64,000 nt of DNA from Hydractinia symbiolongicarpus. Lineage: Eukaryota > Cnidaria > Hydrozoa > Anthoathecata > Hydractiniidae. The first letter of the stretch is position 1, and every line of letters starts with the position of its first letter. The stretch spans positions 23,065,001-23,129,000 of the forward strand of contig NC_079885.1 in the NCBI RefSeq assembly GCF_029227915.1, in the 5' to 3' direction. The notes beneath the pieces were generated by a model, which saw only the letters and a list, made by a program, of their open reading frames with translations, was not told the origin of the DNA and ran no database searches. This document shows positions 23,730 through 36,599 of the stretch, one piece after another. The position numbers were made by a program, and so were the translations under genes.

Positions 23730-25600
23730 ACGCCATCTAATTTAAAAAGCAGGAAGACAATAAAAAAGAGTTGGTGATAAACACGAAAATTTTGATTCCT
23801 TTCTTGCAGTTGTTTTCCACAACGATAGACCAGAAAAAGGAGAATAAGTTGTAGTCTAGAGAAATTTACCTTGCCTGTGTTTGTTTCCACTTGTGACCGA
23901 GAATAGAGAGCACTTTTTGTGTAAGTTACCACTCCAGTTTAGTTTTTAGCAAAAATTTTGTTTCTATTGGAATTAACGCTTTAAGTAGGCTTGAAAAATA
24001 TATTTCAATACATAACGTTCATTTTGAGAAATCAGAAAGCATGTTTCTCAAAGAAATCTTGAGATGACAATGGAGACAACACGAAACAGCTTACTTTCAT
24101 GCTCTATTTATCAGCAAGACAGCGTTCATCTTTTCTTTTACAAGGTACATGCGCAATATGTAAAAACTGTCGTATTCTGTTGCTCTGTTGCATATCAATG
24201 AAAATTTGTCTTAAACAAGAAATGAATCTAAGGTATACAGTCAAAAATAATGACTTTGAAATCCTTTACGATGTTATGTTAATGTTACTTAGGTTACAAA
24301 GCAAGGATTACTAACGCGTTAATAATTCTGTCAAATTTCTTCTTCTTTGAAAACGTCGCATCACCTCTTGAAAAGTGATAAAATGTCGCCGAAACATTGC
24401 GAATTTTCAAACGGACCATCATATATTTCAATCAATTTCAGTACCTGTTCCAAACGTGTCTTAATTCAAGACAGTCATATAAGCATATAAGTAGTCATTT
24501 CTTCAGGGCAAACAACAATGAATCAATACGAAAGCACCATGCTGTTGTACTATTCAGTTTTTACCGAATCAGACACTTGATAAAACAAAAATGGAATATA
24601 AACAATAAATTGTAAACTATATTATCCAACTTTGTAATTAGAGGAAGAAGCAAAATTATATTAGTCTCTGAGCCAAATATTTAGTTACTATTTACCATAG
24701 AAATACAAAAATTATAATGTCTCTACAGATAAGGGATTCGGCGAAATTTTCAAGAAATCTCAGAGAGATAACAGGAATAAGAAGTTTGTCTGTAATATTG
24801 ATCTGAGGCGGGAAAAAAAATTTAAAGCGTTTTCCCAAGAAAATGAAATGAAGCATGAAATTTGGCATGTGTCTTTTTGTATATGGACCAGATTACATAG
24901 TGAATATCTTCAAGACAAATCATGCGCAAACAAAGTTTATGCTATATTCTTTGTTTTTGTTGTTAGCACTCCCCGTAAAATTAAAAATTTGTGCTAATGC
25001 TAGATATCCGTAATATCTATCTAGTGGAAATCCAGTTTCAGTTGCCTAAATTCAATGAAAGCAAAGATGTAATAGTATGTCTTTAATTCTAATATACCAA
25101 TTACACTCACCCATCACGATCAGGGAATAAATACATATATGTCCTATGATGAGACTCATGAATTCATGATGTCTAACATCTGCGTTAATCGTGAACAGAT
25201 TTCATTTCCCATCATTAATGCAAACCAATGTGCTAACTGGCTTACAATTTTATTACATAGGCTTTCAATTCCCATTGTTAGGATTGACATGTTTGACTAT
25301 TGCGTGACATCAATGACACGAAGTTCGGCATGGATGAAGTTATCAACTATTAGGAATTTTAACCTTTTAGTCCTTTACAACATAACACAGGATTAAATTT
25401 AAGTATATTGGAATTGGATGTAGAAATTGTCATGAAATTTCAAACTCGTTTGAAATGAGTAATAATATTTCGTCATTTTTTTCGGTGTATTACTTCACTC
25501 AGAATGACCAGGTTTAGCTAATACGTTTATATTTTAATTTACTCATAATGGATATTCAATTTTAATCCGTTATAATCTATTAGAAGTAGGCATATCAAAA
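23730..25600. other. Gene-free stretch
   Basis: Only short open frames without family resemblance were seen. Confidence 0.4.
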
Positions 25601-25607
25601 AACAAAC

Positions 25608-25800
25608 AAAAGCAAATAAAAACAAACAAACAAACAAACAAACAAACAAACAAACAAACAAACAAACAAACAAACAAACAAACAAACAAACAAACAAATA
25701 AACAAAAACAAACAAACAAAAACAAACAAGCAAACAAACAAACAAAAACAAGCAAACAAACAAACAAATAAAAACAAGCAAACAAACAAACAAAAAACAA
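25608..25800 (+). repeat. (CAAA)n microsatellite
   Basis: Tandem CAAA/AAAC units, nearly perfect at 25620-25697 and interrupted further right by AAAAACA and CAAG variants. The reverse strand reads as Cys-Leu-Phe-Val repeats in several frames, which is an artefact of the tetranucleotide. Confidence 0.95.
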
Positions 25801-25809
25801 CAACATGAG

Positions 25810-26231
25810 ATGTAGTATTTTCAAGATGGCAATTTATCTTCCTTTCACCTATCTTGACATTGTGTAAATACTTTTGTTTCATCAACTTTTCCTAACACTT
25901 TTGTACACTTCTTTTATAATAAACTCAAAATATTTGGCTAAGACTTAATGTTATGTAAGTTTTCTTCTGCTGCAGGCTAAAACGTTAAAAGGTAAGATTT
26001 CTAAATAGATAAAATGTTTGATTTCTCTGTTAGGGTAGCTCATCAATAGTTGTAGGGTCGCATTTCTCGTATAAAATTTAGCTAGCTCTTTTCACATAAG
26101 TCTCAAAAGGCATTGTTGTATTTATAATCACTATTAAGGTACTTATTTTTTCTAATTTTAGTCGGGGCTGGTGTTTACCTGCTGCTCCATTTTATAAGTA
26201 AAATTATTATTGCCAAAAGGTGTTTTGTAAA
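25810..26231. other. Gene-free stretch
   Basis: Nothing supported between the microsatellite and the Helitron-like element. Confidence 0.4.
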
Positions 26232-26368
26232 TCTATGTTATAATGCCCGTATACGTCTGTCCGTCTGTCACGCAAAATGGTAGCTGAGCTGCGCAGGTAG
26301 CGAGACGCACGCAATGCGGTATAAAAAGGACGGGCAAACCCGTGGATTTTCCACGGGCTAACGACTAG
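26232..26368 (+). mobile_element. Helitron-like non-autonomous element (well preserved)
   Basis: This 137-bp element starts TCTATGTTATAATGCCCGTA after a host A and ends with a hairpin (CCCGTGG, loop ATTTT, CCACGGG) followed by CTAACGACTAG and a host T. There is no target-site duplication. The 5' TC, the hairpin ~8 nt before a terminal CTAG and insertion between A and T are the Helitron signature. A short (GTCT)n-like tract lies near the 5' end. It shares its body with copies at 8552-8689, 60044-60183 and others. Confidence 0.8.
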
Positions 26369-26379
26369 TATATTGATAT

Positions 26380-29300
26380 TGTTCGTGAAGTATGGTTTTG
26401 TAGTTATCTAAGTTGTCTTAGTTTTTCGGATAATCTAGCTTTCCAAGCCTTTATGACTATGTCGTCATAACTAGTGGTAATAAAACATTTTTTCCTGAGT
26501 CACTAGTGTGGCAATGTTATCGTAAGTGATATACCGGTTATATTGTGATGCAAATAGGTTGGCTAATACTAAACTGTAATGAAGAGTTGTGGTTGAGACA
26601 ATCTGGCTTTTGTTAGTGTTGCTACATATGTGGCAGGAAAACAATCATTCTGTTGTAATAAATTTAGCATCTCTTTAAATCGTGCCTCAACCCACTGCCT
26701 TATTTCTTTGATAAAAAACTTCTAGTAGTGTTACATAAACAGTAATTTATGAAACCTACATGGCATCACATTGTGAAATTTTTCATTGGTTTAATGATAA
26801 TCAGATATGTCGTGATATATTGTTTTGGACAATTTATGATCAATTTGTAATTTTGAAAGTACAAATGTAGTATTAAGTGTTTACCAGCGGGAATTGATAA
26901 GTGTGACAGTTTGTTTCTTCTGCGTTTGAGTAACACAAAAATATTTTTTGGATAACTATAGGTATGAACATAAAATGTTCTTACTTCTGAGTAGTTAATA
27001 ATTTTCATTATGATATTTTTAGTCCACAAAATGTCGACGTAACTAAAAGTGCAGGTACAAAAAGGGTGACCGTGACTTTCTGTTGTCTGGCCGGTGTAGT
27101 TCAGTTAGGCAGGTTGAAATAATTTCTATTACAAAGCATCTTTAAATGAATGTAGTACGTTCATGTGCAAACAAGTTTATTTTCATTTCTTCGAAAAAAA
27201 TGGCTAAAATTATCACAGCATATTTTAAGGTCTTTTTTTCGCATTTATTTAATTCCGTTAATGCAGCCATTATTATTTTCACAAAAGCACAAAGAAATGT
27301 TAATAAAAGAGTTTGTTCCTAGATAATAATCATGCACAAAAATAAATAACTCAGCCAGGTTAGCCGGTTGAAGCGAGTTCAACAAAGTGAAATCTGAGTA
27401 ATTCAGACTGCGTCGTTCCCCATAGGATCGCGTTTTACTTTTACGTGTCATCTTTAAAAGAAGCGATATCTCGGTCTGGCTTGCCTCATCTTATCAGCTC
27501 CCTTATCTCGTTTACGCGGGCTGGTAATTTCCCATGTAATTCACTCCATTTCGGCTAATTACGCTTATTTTTTTATTTCATCTAAATCATGTGTTTTCTA
27601 GATGTTGTTAATATTTTCTAAAGGAATATTAAAGAACATTGTTAATAAAAAATAAAAAAAACATGGAGAAAAGGGATAAATACGTACACACTCTAGAAAA
27701 AAATTAAATTTTATTGTGATGATTTTGTCAAATTTGGACTTGTCGTCCAAATAGTAGTCCAAAAATGTAGCGAGCCTTTCTGTTTGTTCTGGGATATTTT
27801 TTGCCGGATCTCTTATTATGTTATTTAAAAACAGCTAAAACTTTGCCGCAAATCAAACTTTAAAATTAAGATGTTATATCAAAAATTATTTGCATCGTTA
27901 GTTTTTCAGTGGCAGAATTTTTTAGTCTCTATAAATTATTAAAACGCCCTTGTATAGAATATTACCTCCATAATAATACGCTTACAGTAAATGCAACAAC
28001 AACTGCTATGCGCTCACAAACTTCTCCTCTCTTAAATTACCGAAACAAATGAAATCACGACATATCAATTTCATCACGTTATCATTCGTGCACAGAATAG
28101 AGATTGATACATTAGTGTCATCAAAGCTTCATGTCAGAGAATAAGCTGCATTCCACTACATTTTATTAAAAAGAAAAGCCGGTTAAATGTTATTTCAAAA
28201 CATGCTTGCACAAAAGTCTCTGTATTGGAATGATTATGCAGCAAATAATCGTAAGTAATGAACCAATTAATACAATAATATTACTCTATATTTACTTTTG
28301 CCGAGCTTATGCCTAAATATTCTCACAGACTCACACAGAATTATAATCTTAGGGCGAATATTTTTCTAGCACAGCTTACACTACATCCATTTCGGTTTGT
28401 TAGAATGTTAGTCACAATGTTTATGTGAACCAGTACATGTCATTGTTCATAGTGTTGACACTAAATTAAACTTCAGGAAGAATTTTATTCACTTTGCTGT
28501 GTTATGTGCCTCGTTGGATTTTGCAACATATTTAGATCATTTTGTACCACCAGATAAAAATACATTCAAACGAATCCAGTTGTTACATTCTTGTTCCCTT
28601 TACTGATGTCAGCTCCTTGAATGTTATTGTGTAGTCGTTGTTTTTCTGCTGGCAGCGGATTTAAGTTTACGTACCTTTTGCAGCGTTTTGCTACTTTTTC
28701 CTCTTGTTCCTGTTGGTGGCCTTTATTTGTAAGGCAATGAATGGTTAGAACTAATTTGCTGATATCATTTAAAAATTTGGCGGACACTAAGAAAGCAACT
28801 TATGTAGTTACTTTCGATTTTGTTCTTTCTGTTATATTACCGCTTCCTTTTTTTTTCTTGTTTGGTTAGTCTTGTTAATGTTTCTGCCTTTTTCTATTTG
28901 ATTTTTGTGCGAATCGTTTTCTTCTTGTCTGTCTTCTCTCGCCTAGTGGTACTTAATTTTGTTCCCTTTTCATTGTTTCATTTTATCTTACTTAGAGGCA
29001 GACTGTCCAAGTTATAAAAATAAGATCTGCAGAAAGACTTAATTGAGCAAGTTTAAAGGATATTGTGAGCCACTCATTTGGTCCAATACCTTTAAAATTT
29101 AGGTTTTCCGGACGTCGTTAAGATCTCTAAAATGCATGTGGTCAAAGTTTAATCTAGCAGTAGAGATTTCTCACCTCACGCTATCTTGCGTTATTGATAA
29201 GGAAGGATAATTAATCCTTAATTTAATCAAATAATGTAGTCAGTAAAAACGTTAGCCACCAATTATGTAGTTATAAAAGGCCGAAAAACATCTTTCTCTT

Positions 29301-29740
29301 GAAAGAGATTCATCTTAGGAAAGAAATAAATGAGATTGAATTGTTATTATCTAGTGGAAAAGAAAAAAAGATGAGATTTTTAAAACTTCTTTTATTTTAC
29401 TTCTTTTTTTTGCTTATCTTTGATTTTTTTTCGCGTTATCTCTTTTTTCCTTGTTTCGCTTTAGTTTCTTATAGCTGTTATTACGTTATTTACTTTATCT
29501 TGACATGGATTTGCATTTTTTATATAATGTTAATTCAGTTTATTTATTTATCTGTTTCGCTTTCCATTTCTTCTTGTTTTGTGTGCTACTGTCATTTTCG
29601 GTAATGATGTTTCAGACTAGAGGCAACTAAAACGATATCTTTGGTTAGTGCAAAACGTATATCAGTTTCAAGAAAATATTATCTGCTCACACTTCAGCAC
29701 TATTTATCTTCTTGCAGTTTGGATAACTTTAAGATGTCTT
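26380..29740. other. Gene-free stretch
   Basis: Several open frames in this region (e.g. 26766-27029, 27245-27451, 28566-28787, 29299-29604) are low-complexity or hydrophobic and match no family I know. A tRNA-like A-box motif (TGTAGTTCAGTTAGGCAG) at about 27094-27111 lacks a matching B box downstream. The missing first exon of the bZIP gene at 30.1 kb may lie here. Confidence 0.35.
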
Positions 29741-29750
29741 TTTAAGATGG

Positions 29751-29799
29751 TAGTTAAGTAGGCAATATTTTCGTAGAGTTTTCGTCGCCTACTTAACTA
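29751..29799. repeat. Perfect 13-bp inverted repeat upstream of the 30-kb bZIP gene
   Basis: TAGTTAAGTAGGC at 29751-29763 is the exact reverse complement of GCCTACTTAACTA at 29787-29799, with a 23-nt spacer. It lies ~300 bp before the coding exon. It may be a small cruciform or a paired regulatory site. Function unknown. Confidence 0.6.
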
Positions 29800-30096
29800 A
29801 TGATAAACTTCCAACAATAATATATGACTGTTGGAGAGACAAACTGAAACATTATCTTCAATGGAACACGCTTTTAATTGCAGCTTCTCAATGTTATAAA
29901 ATAAAGAAGTGACCTCTCAAAGGAGAAATTAACTATTCATTATAAACCCTTTTATCGAAAAATTATAGGTCGCACGTCAGGTAACTAAAATTACATAACA
30001 AAAAGGAAATCAGTTTAAGTTAACAACGTTATGACAGATAATAATACTAGCTACAAAAAAACCTATGATTGACAGGTTATTTGTTGTTTTCTCTAG

Positions 30097-30827
30097 AAAC
30101 CTTTCCGCATTATCCGTATGGCTCGGAATCCAACTTTCCATACCAGTCAGGTTTCACGCAGATGCCATCTCACAATGACGTTTCACTTGATTCGATACCT
30201 GGCTTGAGTTCAAAATATTTTGAAACCTCTACCGAATTTTTAAAAGATATACTCGATAAATTAGTTGACAAAGAGACGTACGTGTTTGGTATAGAAAAGC
30301 TGGGAGCTGGAAGCGTAACCCAAAAGGTGTCCACATGTGTTGAAACTCAGCACGATCCTTCAATATGCTTGTACAGCAAGAATTCAAAAGACGATGAAGA
30401 CGACGACAACGATATTGACGTATTGACACCGTATACCAACACATCAACTGACTGCAAGAAAAAAAGCATTTTGTCGCGATTTTATAAAGCCGATGGGACT
30501 CCGATTAAAAATCTTTGGGATAATAATGATACGAGCGCAAAAGAGGAGAAAACATACAAGTATGATCCAAAACCCCTCGAGAGAAGAAAAAACCCGCGAA
30601 ATTTTGTCCCGGATGATAAAAAGACGAAAGAGTACTGGGAACGAAGAAGGAAGAATAATATGGCGGCAAGAAAGTCGAGAGAGGATAGACGCAAAAAAGA
30701 AATTGAGATTTTGAAGATTGTTGATAATTTAAAAAACGATAATTTCCGCTTGAAAATATGCGCTCAAAAGGTAATGACAGAAAATCAAAGTTTGAAGTAC
30801 GAACTTGAGGTTTTAAAAAGATTTTAA
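30097..30827 (+). CDS. PAR-type bZIP transcription factor, last coding exon
   Basis: The exon follows a polypyrimidine acceptor (TTGTTGTTTTCTCTAG) ending at 30096. Its first two bases complete a split codon, the same phase as in the paralogue at 19792-21137. About 243 residues are encoded: an N-terminal Pro/Tyr/Phe-rich segment, an acidic stretch (DDEDDDNDIDV), then the PAR-like basic extension (KYDPKPLERRKNPRNFVPD), the KEYWERRRKNNMAARKSRE basic region with the canonical Ser, and a leucine zipper that runs to the C-terminus (VLKRF). It is expected to be a nuclear DNA-binding dimer. The first exon was not found. The first in-frame ATG lies near 30160, so a shorter protein is possible. Assignment to the PAR/CES-2/HLF-like group is firm; the exact orthologue is not. 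Confidence 0.85.
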
Positions 30828-30829
30828 AA

Positions 30830-33800
30830 TCCTGATAAATTTGGAAGATTTGTAGCAGTGCAGGCTAATGGTATTGTTATCTATTGCCTTACTCATAATA
30901 CGACCAAAGTGATACTACAGTATGAACTATAAATTATAACACAAACTCCGCTTCTATTGCAGAAATAGAAAGAACTTAAAAAGTGAAACATAGCCAAAAA
31001 CGATATTGTAAAACAAAACTTCTAAGTTATATTTTTTATATTCATTTAGGGAGCAGACAAGGAAATGTATGTACTTATATTATTATGAGATTATGAGATA
31101 ATTTTGAATGCCCCCGTGAACTGTCGCAGCGTGTTAAAATAAAAACACGTTTCAGAATACTTAATTGAGTTAGTTTGCTTGCCACAGTAATTACTTTAAA
31201 TTAAGAATATTTCACAAATAGGAAGATTCGCAAATTTTTGCCGTTTCACGAACATGAACTAACGCGAATGATTCATTTTGAAAGGTTTTGTGAACATAAA
31301 GTTTCGAGAAGCGCCTCCTGTAAATTTTGCGAGCCTCAAAATTTAGCCACATTTTGAAGCCTTTTAAATTTTATAGTTAAACTTCAAGGATTAAATGTAA
31401 AATCGGTTCTTTTATAATGAAAGCATAAAATGGAAACTGAATTACCCACTCTTGTGAATTTTCGTAAGAATTGTTGAATCACGTGTGTTTTCTTATTCAC
31501 GAGAATTAACTTACGCAAATCGAAAAAACGAAATTTTTTTTCAAGTTTATAAACTTTAGCAAATTTATGACCGGAAATCTAGAAAATTTCGAAATCGTTT
31601 GTATATTCAGTGTTATGTAATCAACATTTATGAAATACTTTTCTTGTAATCCAGTAGTTTCGTTACGGAATTACAGCTGATTTTCTCAAAAGGTATTAGA
31701 ATGATAATGTGTCTATTTCAGTGTATCATGTTTCAACTTTACATTGTGCAAAGTCATCAAGATGTCCTTCAATCCATTGTTGTTTAATTCGCACATATGT
31801 ATACATAAGTTTGTAAATCTCTGTTTCAGAAATATGTGTTATTTTCTGTCTGATATACGTATTAGCAATAACTCTCTCCCTCTAGAAATGGGTAAAAATT
31901 AACTGTACTGTTATTGTATGCAACTTAATTACTTCATTCTTGCTAATTTTCGCACGTGTTGGATTTCGCGCCACAGACCTGAAGTTTGAACGTATTCGCC
32001 TACTTATTAATTCTAAAACAAAACCAGTTGATGTAAAAAGTTTCTGTCATCTTACTGCCAAAATAAAAAAATCAATGTCCATTTTTCACTCTTATTAATT
32101 TTAGTAGGAAGTCGTGAATGAAACGTGTTGCTTATTATTTTTAAATTACACGATCTGTTTTGACCTATGAAACATCCATCATCACCAAAGCTATTTCGTT
32201 GGAAGAGACGATCGAATCAACGTTGTTCTGCATGGATTGGATAAAGTACGAATTCAGAAGGTCATGCATTTACTGCCCATGCATTAAAATTCTACGCGAC
32301 GCAATCCTATAAAAAACACCGTGCAGGTAAAACAAAACTTTCAGTATTGCATACGAAAATATAAGCTTTTTCTAGCTGACTAATTCAGAATATTTTTAGT
32401 TTGTGAAATAAAAACACTTTTTTTGATTTCTGGCTGTAAAGTTTTGTGATCCCACAATATTTCTGTTTCTAAATTACTGTACTCACCTAGACTATGCACC
32501 ACAAGAGTTGCTCTTGTTCCGGAAAGATTAAGCAATTCTTCCTTCTAAATATTTCCCGGTACTGGCTTGTCCAATAAAATCCCTTCCTCAAGTGCTACAT
32601 TCAGTTGAAAAATATTAATTTATTAATTTGCATAAAAAGCTAGGTCTTGTTGGATTTTCCTACTATTTTGTTGCAGAACGTCTAAGTTAATTCTTTAAGT
32701 GTAGCTCACAGTTCTCTTCTGTTGGAAACTCATTTACTGTTTCCTTTCGTTAGACGTTGTTCAAAGGCCGACTAGGTTGAATGGCTTGCGTGTTGATTTT
32801 ATTCCCTTAAAAATACAATTCTGTTTCAACCAATTTACGAGAAAGACGTGAAAACGTGGTTGAAAACAGGGACCTCCTCCGTTGTGAGTTCATTCACAGT
32901 CTCCTCTTTAGAAAGCTTGTTTGGTTAAATACGCACTATGCTAGTTGATTTTTTTGATATTGGTACATCTCGTATTAAAATATCAGCATAGTGAAGGAGA
33001 AACACATGTGAACATATTTGGCCTTATTATTGTAAGAATTTGTGGGATGATAAACCAAAAATCTTATTTTAAAAAATACTCATTTTTCTCTTTGCAAGCC
33101 TCTTTAGCAAGATCGGAATAAGAGGTGGTTGGGGCTATGACGTCTAGATTTATTGCGATACGGAGGATATCTATTATTCGGAAAATATCACGAAATGAAA
33201 TATATAAATTTTGTAAAACTTGTTTCACATCCTATACAAACACGTCTTGAAGTTTAGGAGGGTTACAATTAAACAGTCTTGTCATTAGGGAACAAACTGT
33301 TAGATGATTGCCAATAAGTATTGATTTAGTCACAATAGACAGCTGATTTTTCAGTAATTAGAAAACGAGCCTGGTCTCTTGGGATTTGCTAGCAGGGTTG
33401 CAGCCTTTTATGAAATTCATTAGGAGGATTCATTAGGAGAATGGAGGAAACGCATTAATATCTAATAATGCCATGCCTGCTGAAACGCATCGGTTGCTTG
33501 GCTTTCCGGATCTGGTTTCCAGGCCATATATGCTGGAAAGTAATTATATAAGTGGGACGCGAAGAAGTCAACTTAGGCTTGACCTTAATACTGAAATATG
33601 TTTATCAACAACAGAGGACACAAAAGCTATTCGTTAATATCGTAAAAATCTCAAGATGCTTGGTCGGCTGTCATATTCAGTACCTCTGAGGGGGTATTAG
33701 GGTCGTACGCACAAACAAGTAGACGCTAAGATTGTTTCAAACGGGAATGAACTATTCGGTACAACGATATAAAAGTAAAAAACCTTACTTTGTAAAAATA

Positions 33801-34120
33801 CAAAAGGAAAGCACATACAAAAACCCAGTCCGACCAGGACAAGACTAAATAAAGATCCCACATACCTAACACAACAAAGAAGATGGGAAGCAAGTGGGAT
33901 AGTATCAATAAACACATACTAATATTAGCACAGAAAAAAAACAAAAAATCTTACTAAACCACTTTGACATCACAAATAAGCAGCTCTACACACATACTAA
34001 CTGACAACACACACACAAAGCCGATTTTGTAGAACACAAAAAGACTTTAGGCGTAACACAATAGGTTGTTTACAGACATATGAAAACAGCGAAACAAGAC
34101 ACCAATAACATGCATTAAAA
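30830..34120. other. Gene-free stretch
   Basis: No supported gene. Motifs of the CGCGAAA/GCAAATTT type at 31200-31550 resemble those around 22200 and 53700. The remainder is AT-rich without clear repeats. Confidence 0.4.
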
Positions 34121-34122
34121 TA

Positions 34123-34618
34123 CAGTATGCTCACGTTAGGTGGGTCCTCGGAAAAGTAGGAGGCCCGCTACATAGTACCCTTTTTCTCCGTTCCTTGAAC
34201 TTCTTTACCCTTTTCAAGCAAAAAACTTTGTTAATTGAGACCCCGGATAAGTAGGACTCCCGCTAAGTAGTCCCTTGTAGCAAAAACTTCGCTTAAGTGG
34301 GACATTCAATGGAACGACTTCAACGTTGCAGTGATTCAAAAGAAAGTTTTTGTAAACAAGACAAACTTTTCTCCAATTTTCGTGGTTTGATGAGACATAG
34401 AACACAAAAAACACAATTACTTATCACCATATTTTGTTTATAAATTTACGAATCCCTCTAAGATCTCTCTAAGTCTCTCAAAAAACCTCTCGATAACTGA
34501 GACAAATTGAGTTGTTTCATGAAAATTCTACTATGAGAAGATTTGCTTAAGGAGGACGCCTGCTAAGTCGTATATTTTTCCTCTGTCCCTTGAGTGTCCA
34601 ACTTAACGAGAGTCAATG
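34123..34618. mobile_element. ~0.5-kb inverted-repeat DNA element with TA flanks
   Basis: The left end (CAGTATGCTCACGTTAGGTG) and the reverse complement of the right end (CATTGACTCTCGTTAAGTTG) match imperfectly, with the shared pattern CTC.CGTTA.GT.GG. TA dinucleotides lie at 34121-34122 and 34619-34620. Internally, motifs like AGTAGGACTCCCGCTAAGTA recur several times. The layout suits a non-autonomous pogo/Tigger-like element. No transposase is encoded. Confidence 0.5.
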
Positions 34619-34624
34619 TAGCAA

Positions 34625-35110
34625 CAAGTAACATGAAGTTAATCAACTAAAATTTAACATAAAACTCAAGGCTAGAAAAATACAAAGCAAGTAAAACTAT
34701 ATACAAACTACAAAATAAACACAATCGTCAGGAATTTCTGAATCCTAACATTGCTGTTAGAAGCAACAATAGGGGGTGTCCTGCAATAAGTGTGATCCGA
34801 TTGACAAGAATGTCAAATTTCGTTGGCTAAATTGAACTCCGTGTTGTGCGTACCCCTCGTTTTCACAAGATACGACAAAGCTTTCATATTGTCCATCTTG
34901 ACATGCATTACGTGAAGTCTGAATATTTCATTAAATATCAACAATGCTAGGTAAATTACCTGAAATGTTTGTGAATCGAAGCTTTCGATTAAGGTATTCA
35001 CAAGAAGTCTGCATAACCGCAAGGTGAATATATGGATAAATGTTTTGATTCTCCAAAAAAAGGCTATTTGGTGCCTCACACCACTGTTAACGATGTTTGC
35101 TCTGATTGGT
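34625..35110. other. Gene-free stretch
   Basis: No supported feature. It might include more of the decayed P-element-like sequence that becomes recognisable at ~35115. Confidence 0.35.
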
Positions 35111-35114
35111 TAAA

Positions 35115-35392
35115 TAAAATATTCTGAAACTACTTTAAAACTTGAAGAACAAACATTGAAAATAGAGCAGGAGCATTTTAACTGTAGTGAACGCGGGAAA
35201 ATGTTTATTGCATTACCAGCATACAAAGGGATCCATATTACTGTAAATTCATTGATTAAGGTAACTAAGTCTCCACTAACAAATGTAATGTCATTTTTCT
35301 TAACTGAACGTTTTACCCAAAACACTTTTAAGGAATACTTTTGCAGGCAGCGTAGTCTTGATCTTTTAAATGATAATCCTTGTTCAGTTTAA
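35115..35392 (+). pseudogene. P-element/THAP9-like transposase fragment
   Basis: The frame encodes a stretch with the order found near the C-terminus of P-element-type transposases: ERGKMFIALPAYKGIHITVN, then SLIKVTK, then FFLTERFTQNTFKEYF, then RQRSLDLLNDNP. The typical family pattern is a 'T-VNS-E-TKFLL', then 'LTERFxQDPLExYFGxQR', then 'DNP' block. Here the QD of the QDPLE box has become QN and the FG has become FC. A stop follows at 35390-35392, and no upstream transposase or THAP domain is visible. It is therefore a decayed fragment of a DNA transposon. Confidence 0.65.
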
Positions 35393-35399
35393 ATATCCA

Positions 35400-36590
35400 G
35401 TCTAATGAAGAGCCTTTTACTTTTCTTTTGTGTATGGATAAAAAAAAATCACCATAAATATAGTCACTGTTCAAACAAAGCAGATTATAAATAGAAAAAT
35501 CAATTTTTTCTCTCAATCGTTACGTTTTGTTTTTACATATTACGCATCCTAGAAATTCTGTACCTTATCGCTAAAAAGGTAGTAAAAAAAGACCAATTTA
35601 TAACTATTTTTTTAGCAATAAAAATGTTCTCTTCATAGACTGACGTCGGTGATGAGTTGACCTAACAGCTAGCTGTAATGGTATTAATTGTCTAATGATA
35701 AACGTAGTAGTCGTGTGCAGGTTCAACCCGCCAAAGATTTAGCAAAATCTCCTATTTTACGAGGATTTTTATTAAGTAAACCGGGGACCGTAGTACAACA
35801 ACCACAACAACAACAGGCTTATATTACAAAGCAATCATATATAACAAGAACAAGAAACAAAGACAAGAATAACAGATTAATACTAAAACACAACAAACAC
35901 AACAAACAAACAATTCAAACTGAAATAACTAGCCATATTTAAAATAAAGAAAACTTATTATAACATTGATATAACACGGATAAACTTTAGAATTATTCTT
36001 ATCAAATATATCTAGCATGTCATCTGTGCGCCAGTACTTATGACCCTAGCCGTAGCTTTTAACATGACTTATATTTTCTAAAAAATACCGCCGTCCTTTT
36101 CTCGGAAAAAAATGGATAAATAGTTTTGAACCCCGTGTTCATCTTGATGTTTAAGGCCTTTTTTCAAATATTTTGAATTCTGCTAATGACCACGAGTAGT
36201 TAAATAATGGAGATAATTAAACCGCGGAAAATATTACTTGTAACGTATACATAGAAGGAAACAGACAAAACGAATCTATGTGATATTTCGAATAATATTG
36301 ATGGAAGAAAAAAACTGACTTTTGATAAAATTAGATTTAGTAAAACGTGGATATATCTTCTCATTTCCTCAGAGTACGGTTTGCTACGAAATAGTATGTT
36401 CAAAAATGAAAAAAAAGAAGAGTTGAGTTAATTTTCCCAACTTCTCAAAACATATCGAATTAGACCTGCTAAAGGAATATTCCTCAACATTTTGTTTAGA
36501 AACAAAGTTTTTATCGATGGGTGAACATTTTTGTATATTTCTAAATCCATGAGATTTTGGGATATATTAAATAAAGGTTCCTTTGAGGTA
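35400..36590. other. Gene-free stretch
   Basis: An open frame at 35688-35942 is Gln/Asn/Lys-rich, begins with TTG and is not convincing. No other feature. Confidence 0.4.
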
Positions 36591-36599
36591 TTTTATCTT

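Noticed and set aside
25539-25885. Three long minus-strand frames rich in Cys-Leu-Phe-Val
   Set aside because: They are translations of the (CAAA)n microsatellite in its reading frames, not proteins.
27094-27111. tRNA-like A-box motif TGTAGTTCAGTTAGGCAG
   Set aside because: No B box (GGTTCGANTCC) follows within tRNA distance and no cloverleaf can be formed.
28236-28257. ATG followed by a GTAAGT donor as first exon of the 30-kb bZIP gene
   Set aside because: The exon would end in phase 0, but the exon at 30097 needs a phase-1 partner.
29299-29604. 101-codon frame rich in Phe/Leu/Ser
   Set aside because: It is low complexity, driven by T-rich sequence, and lacks a donor matching the bZIP exon at 30097.
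35688-35942. 84-codon Gln/Lys/Asn-rich frame
   Set aside because: It starts with TTG and becomes low complexity (CAA/ACA repeats). No family resemblance.
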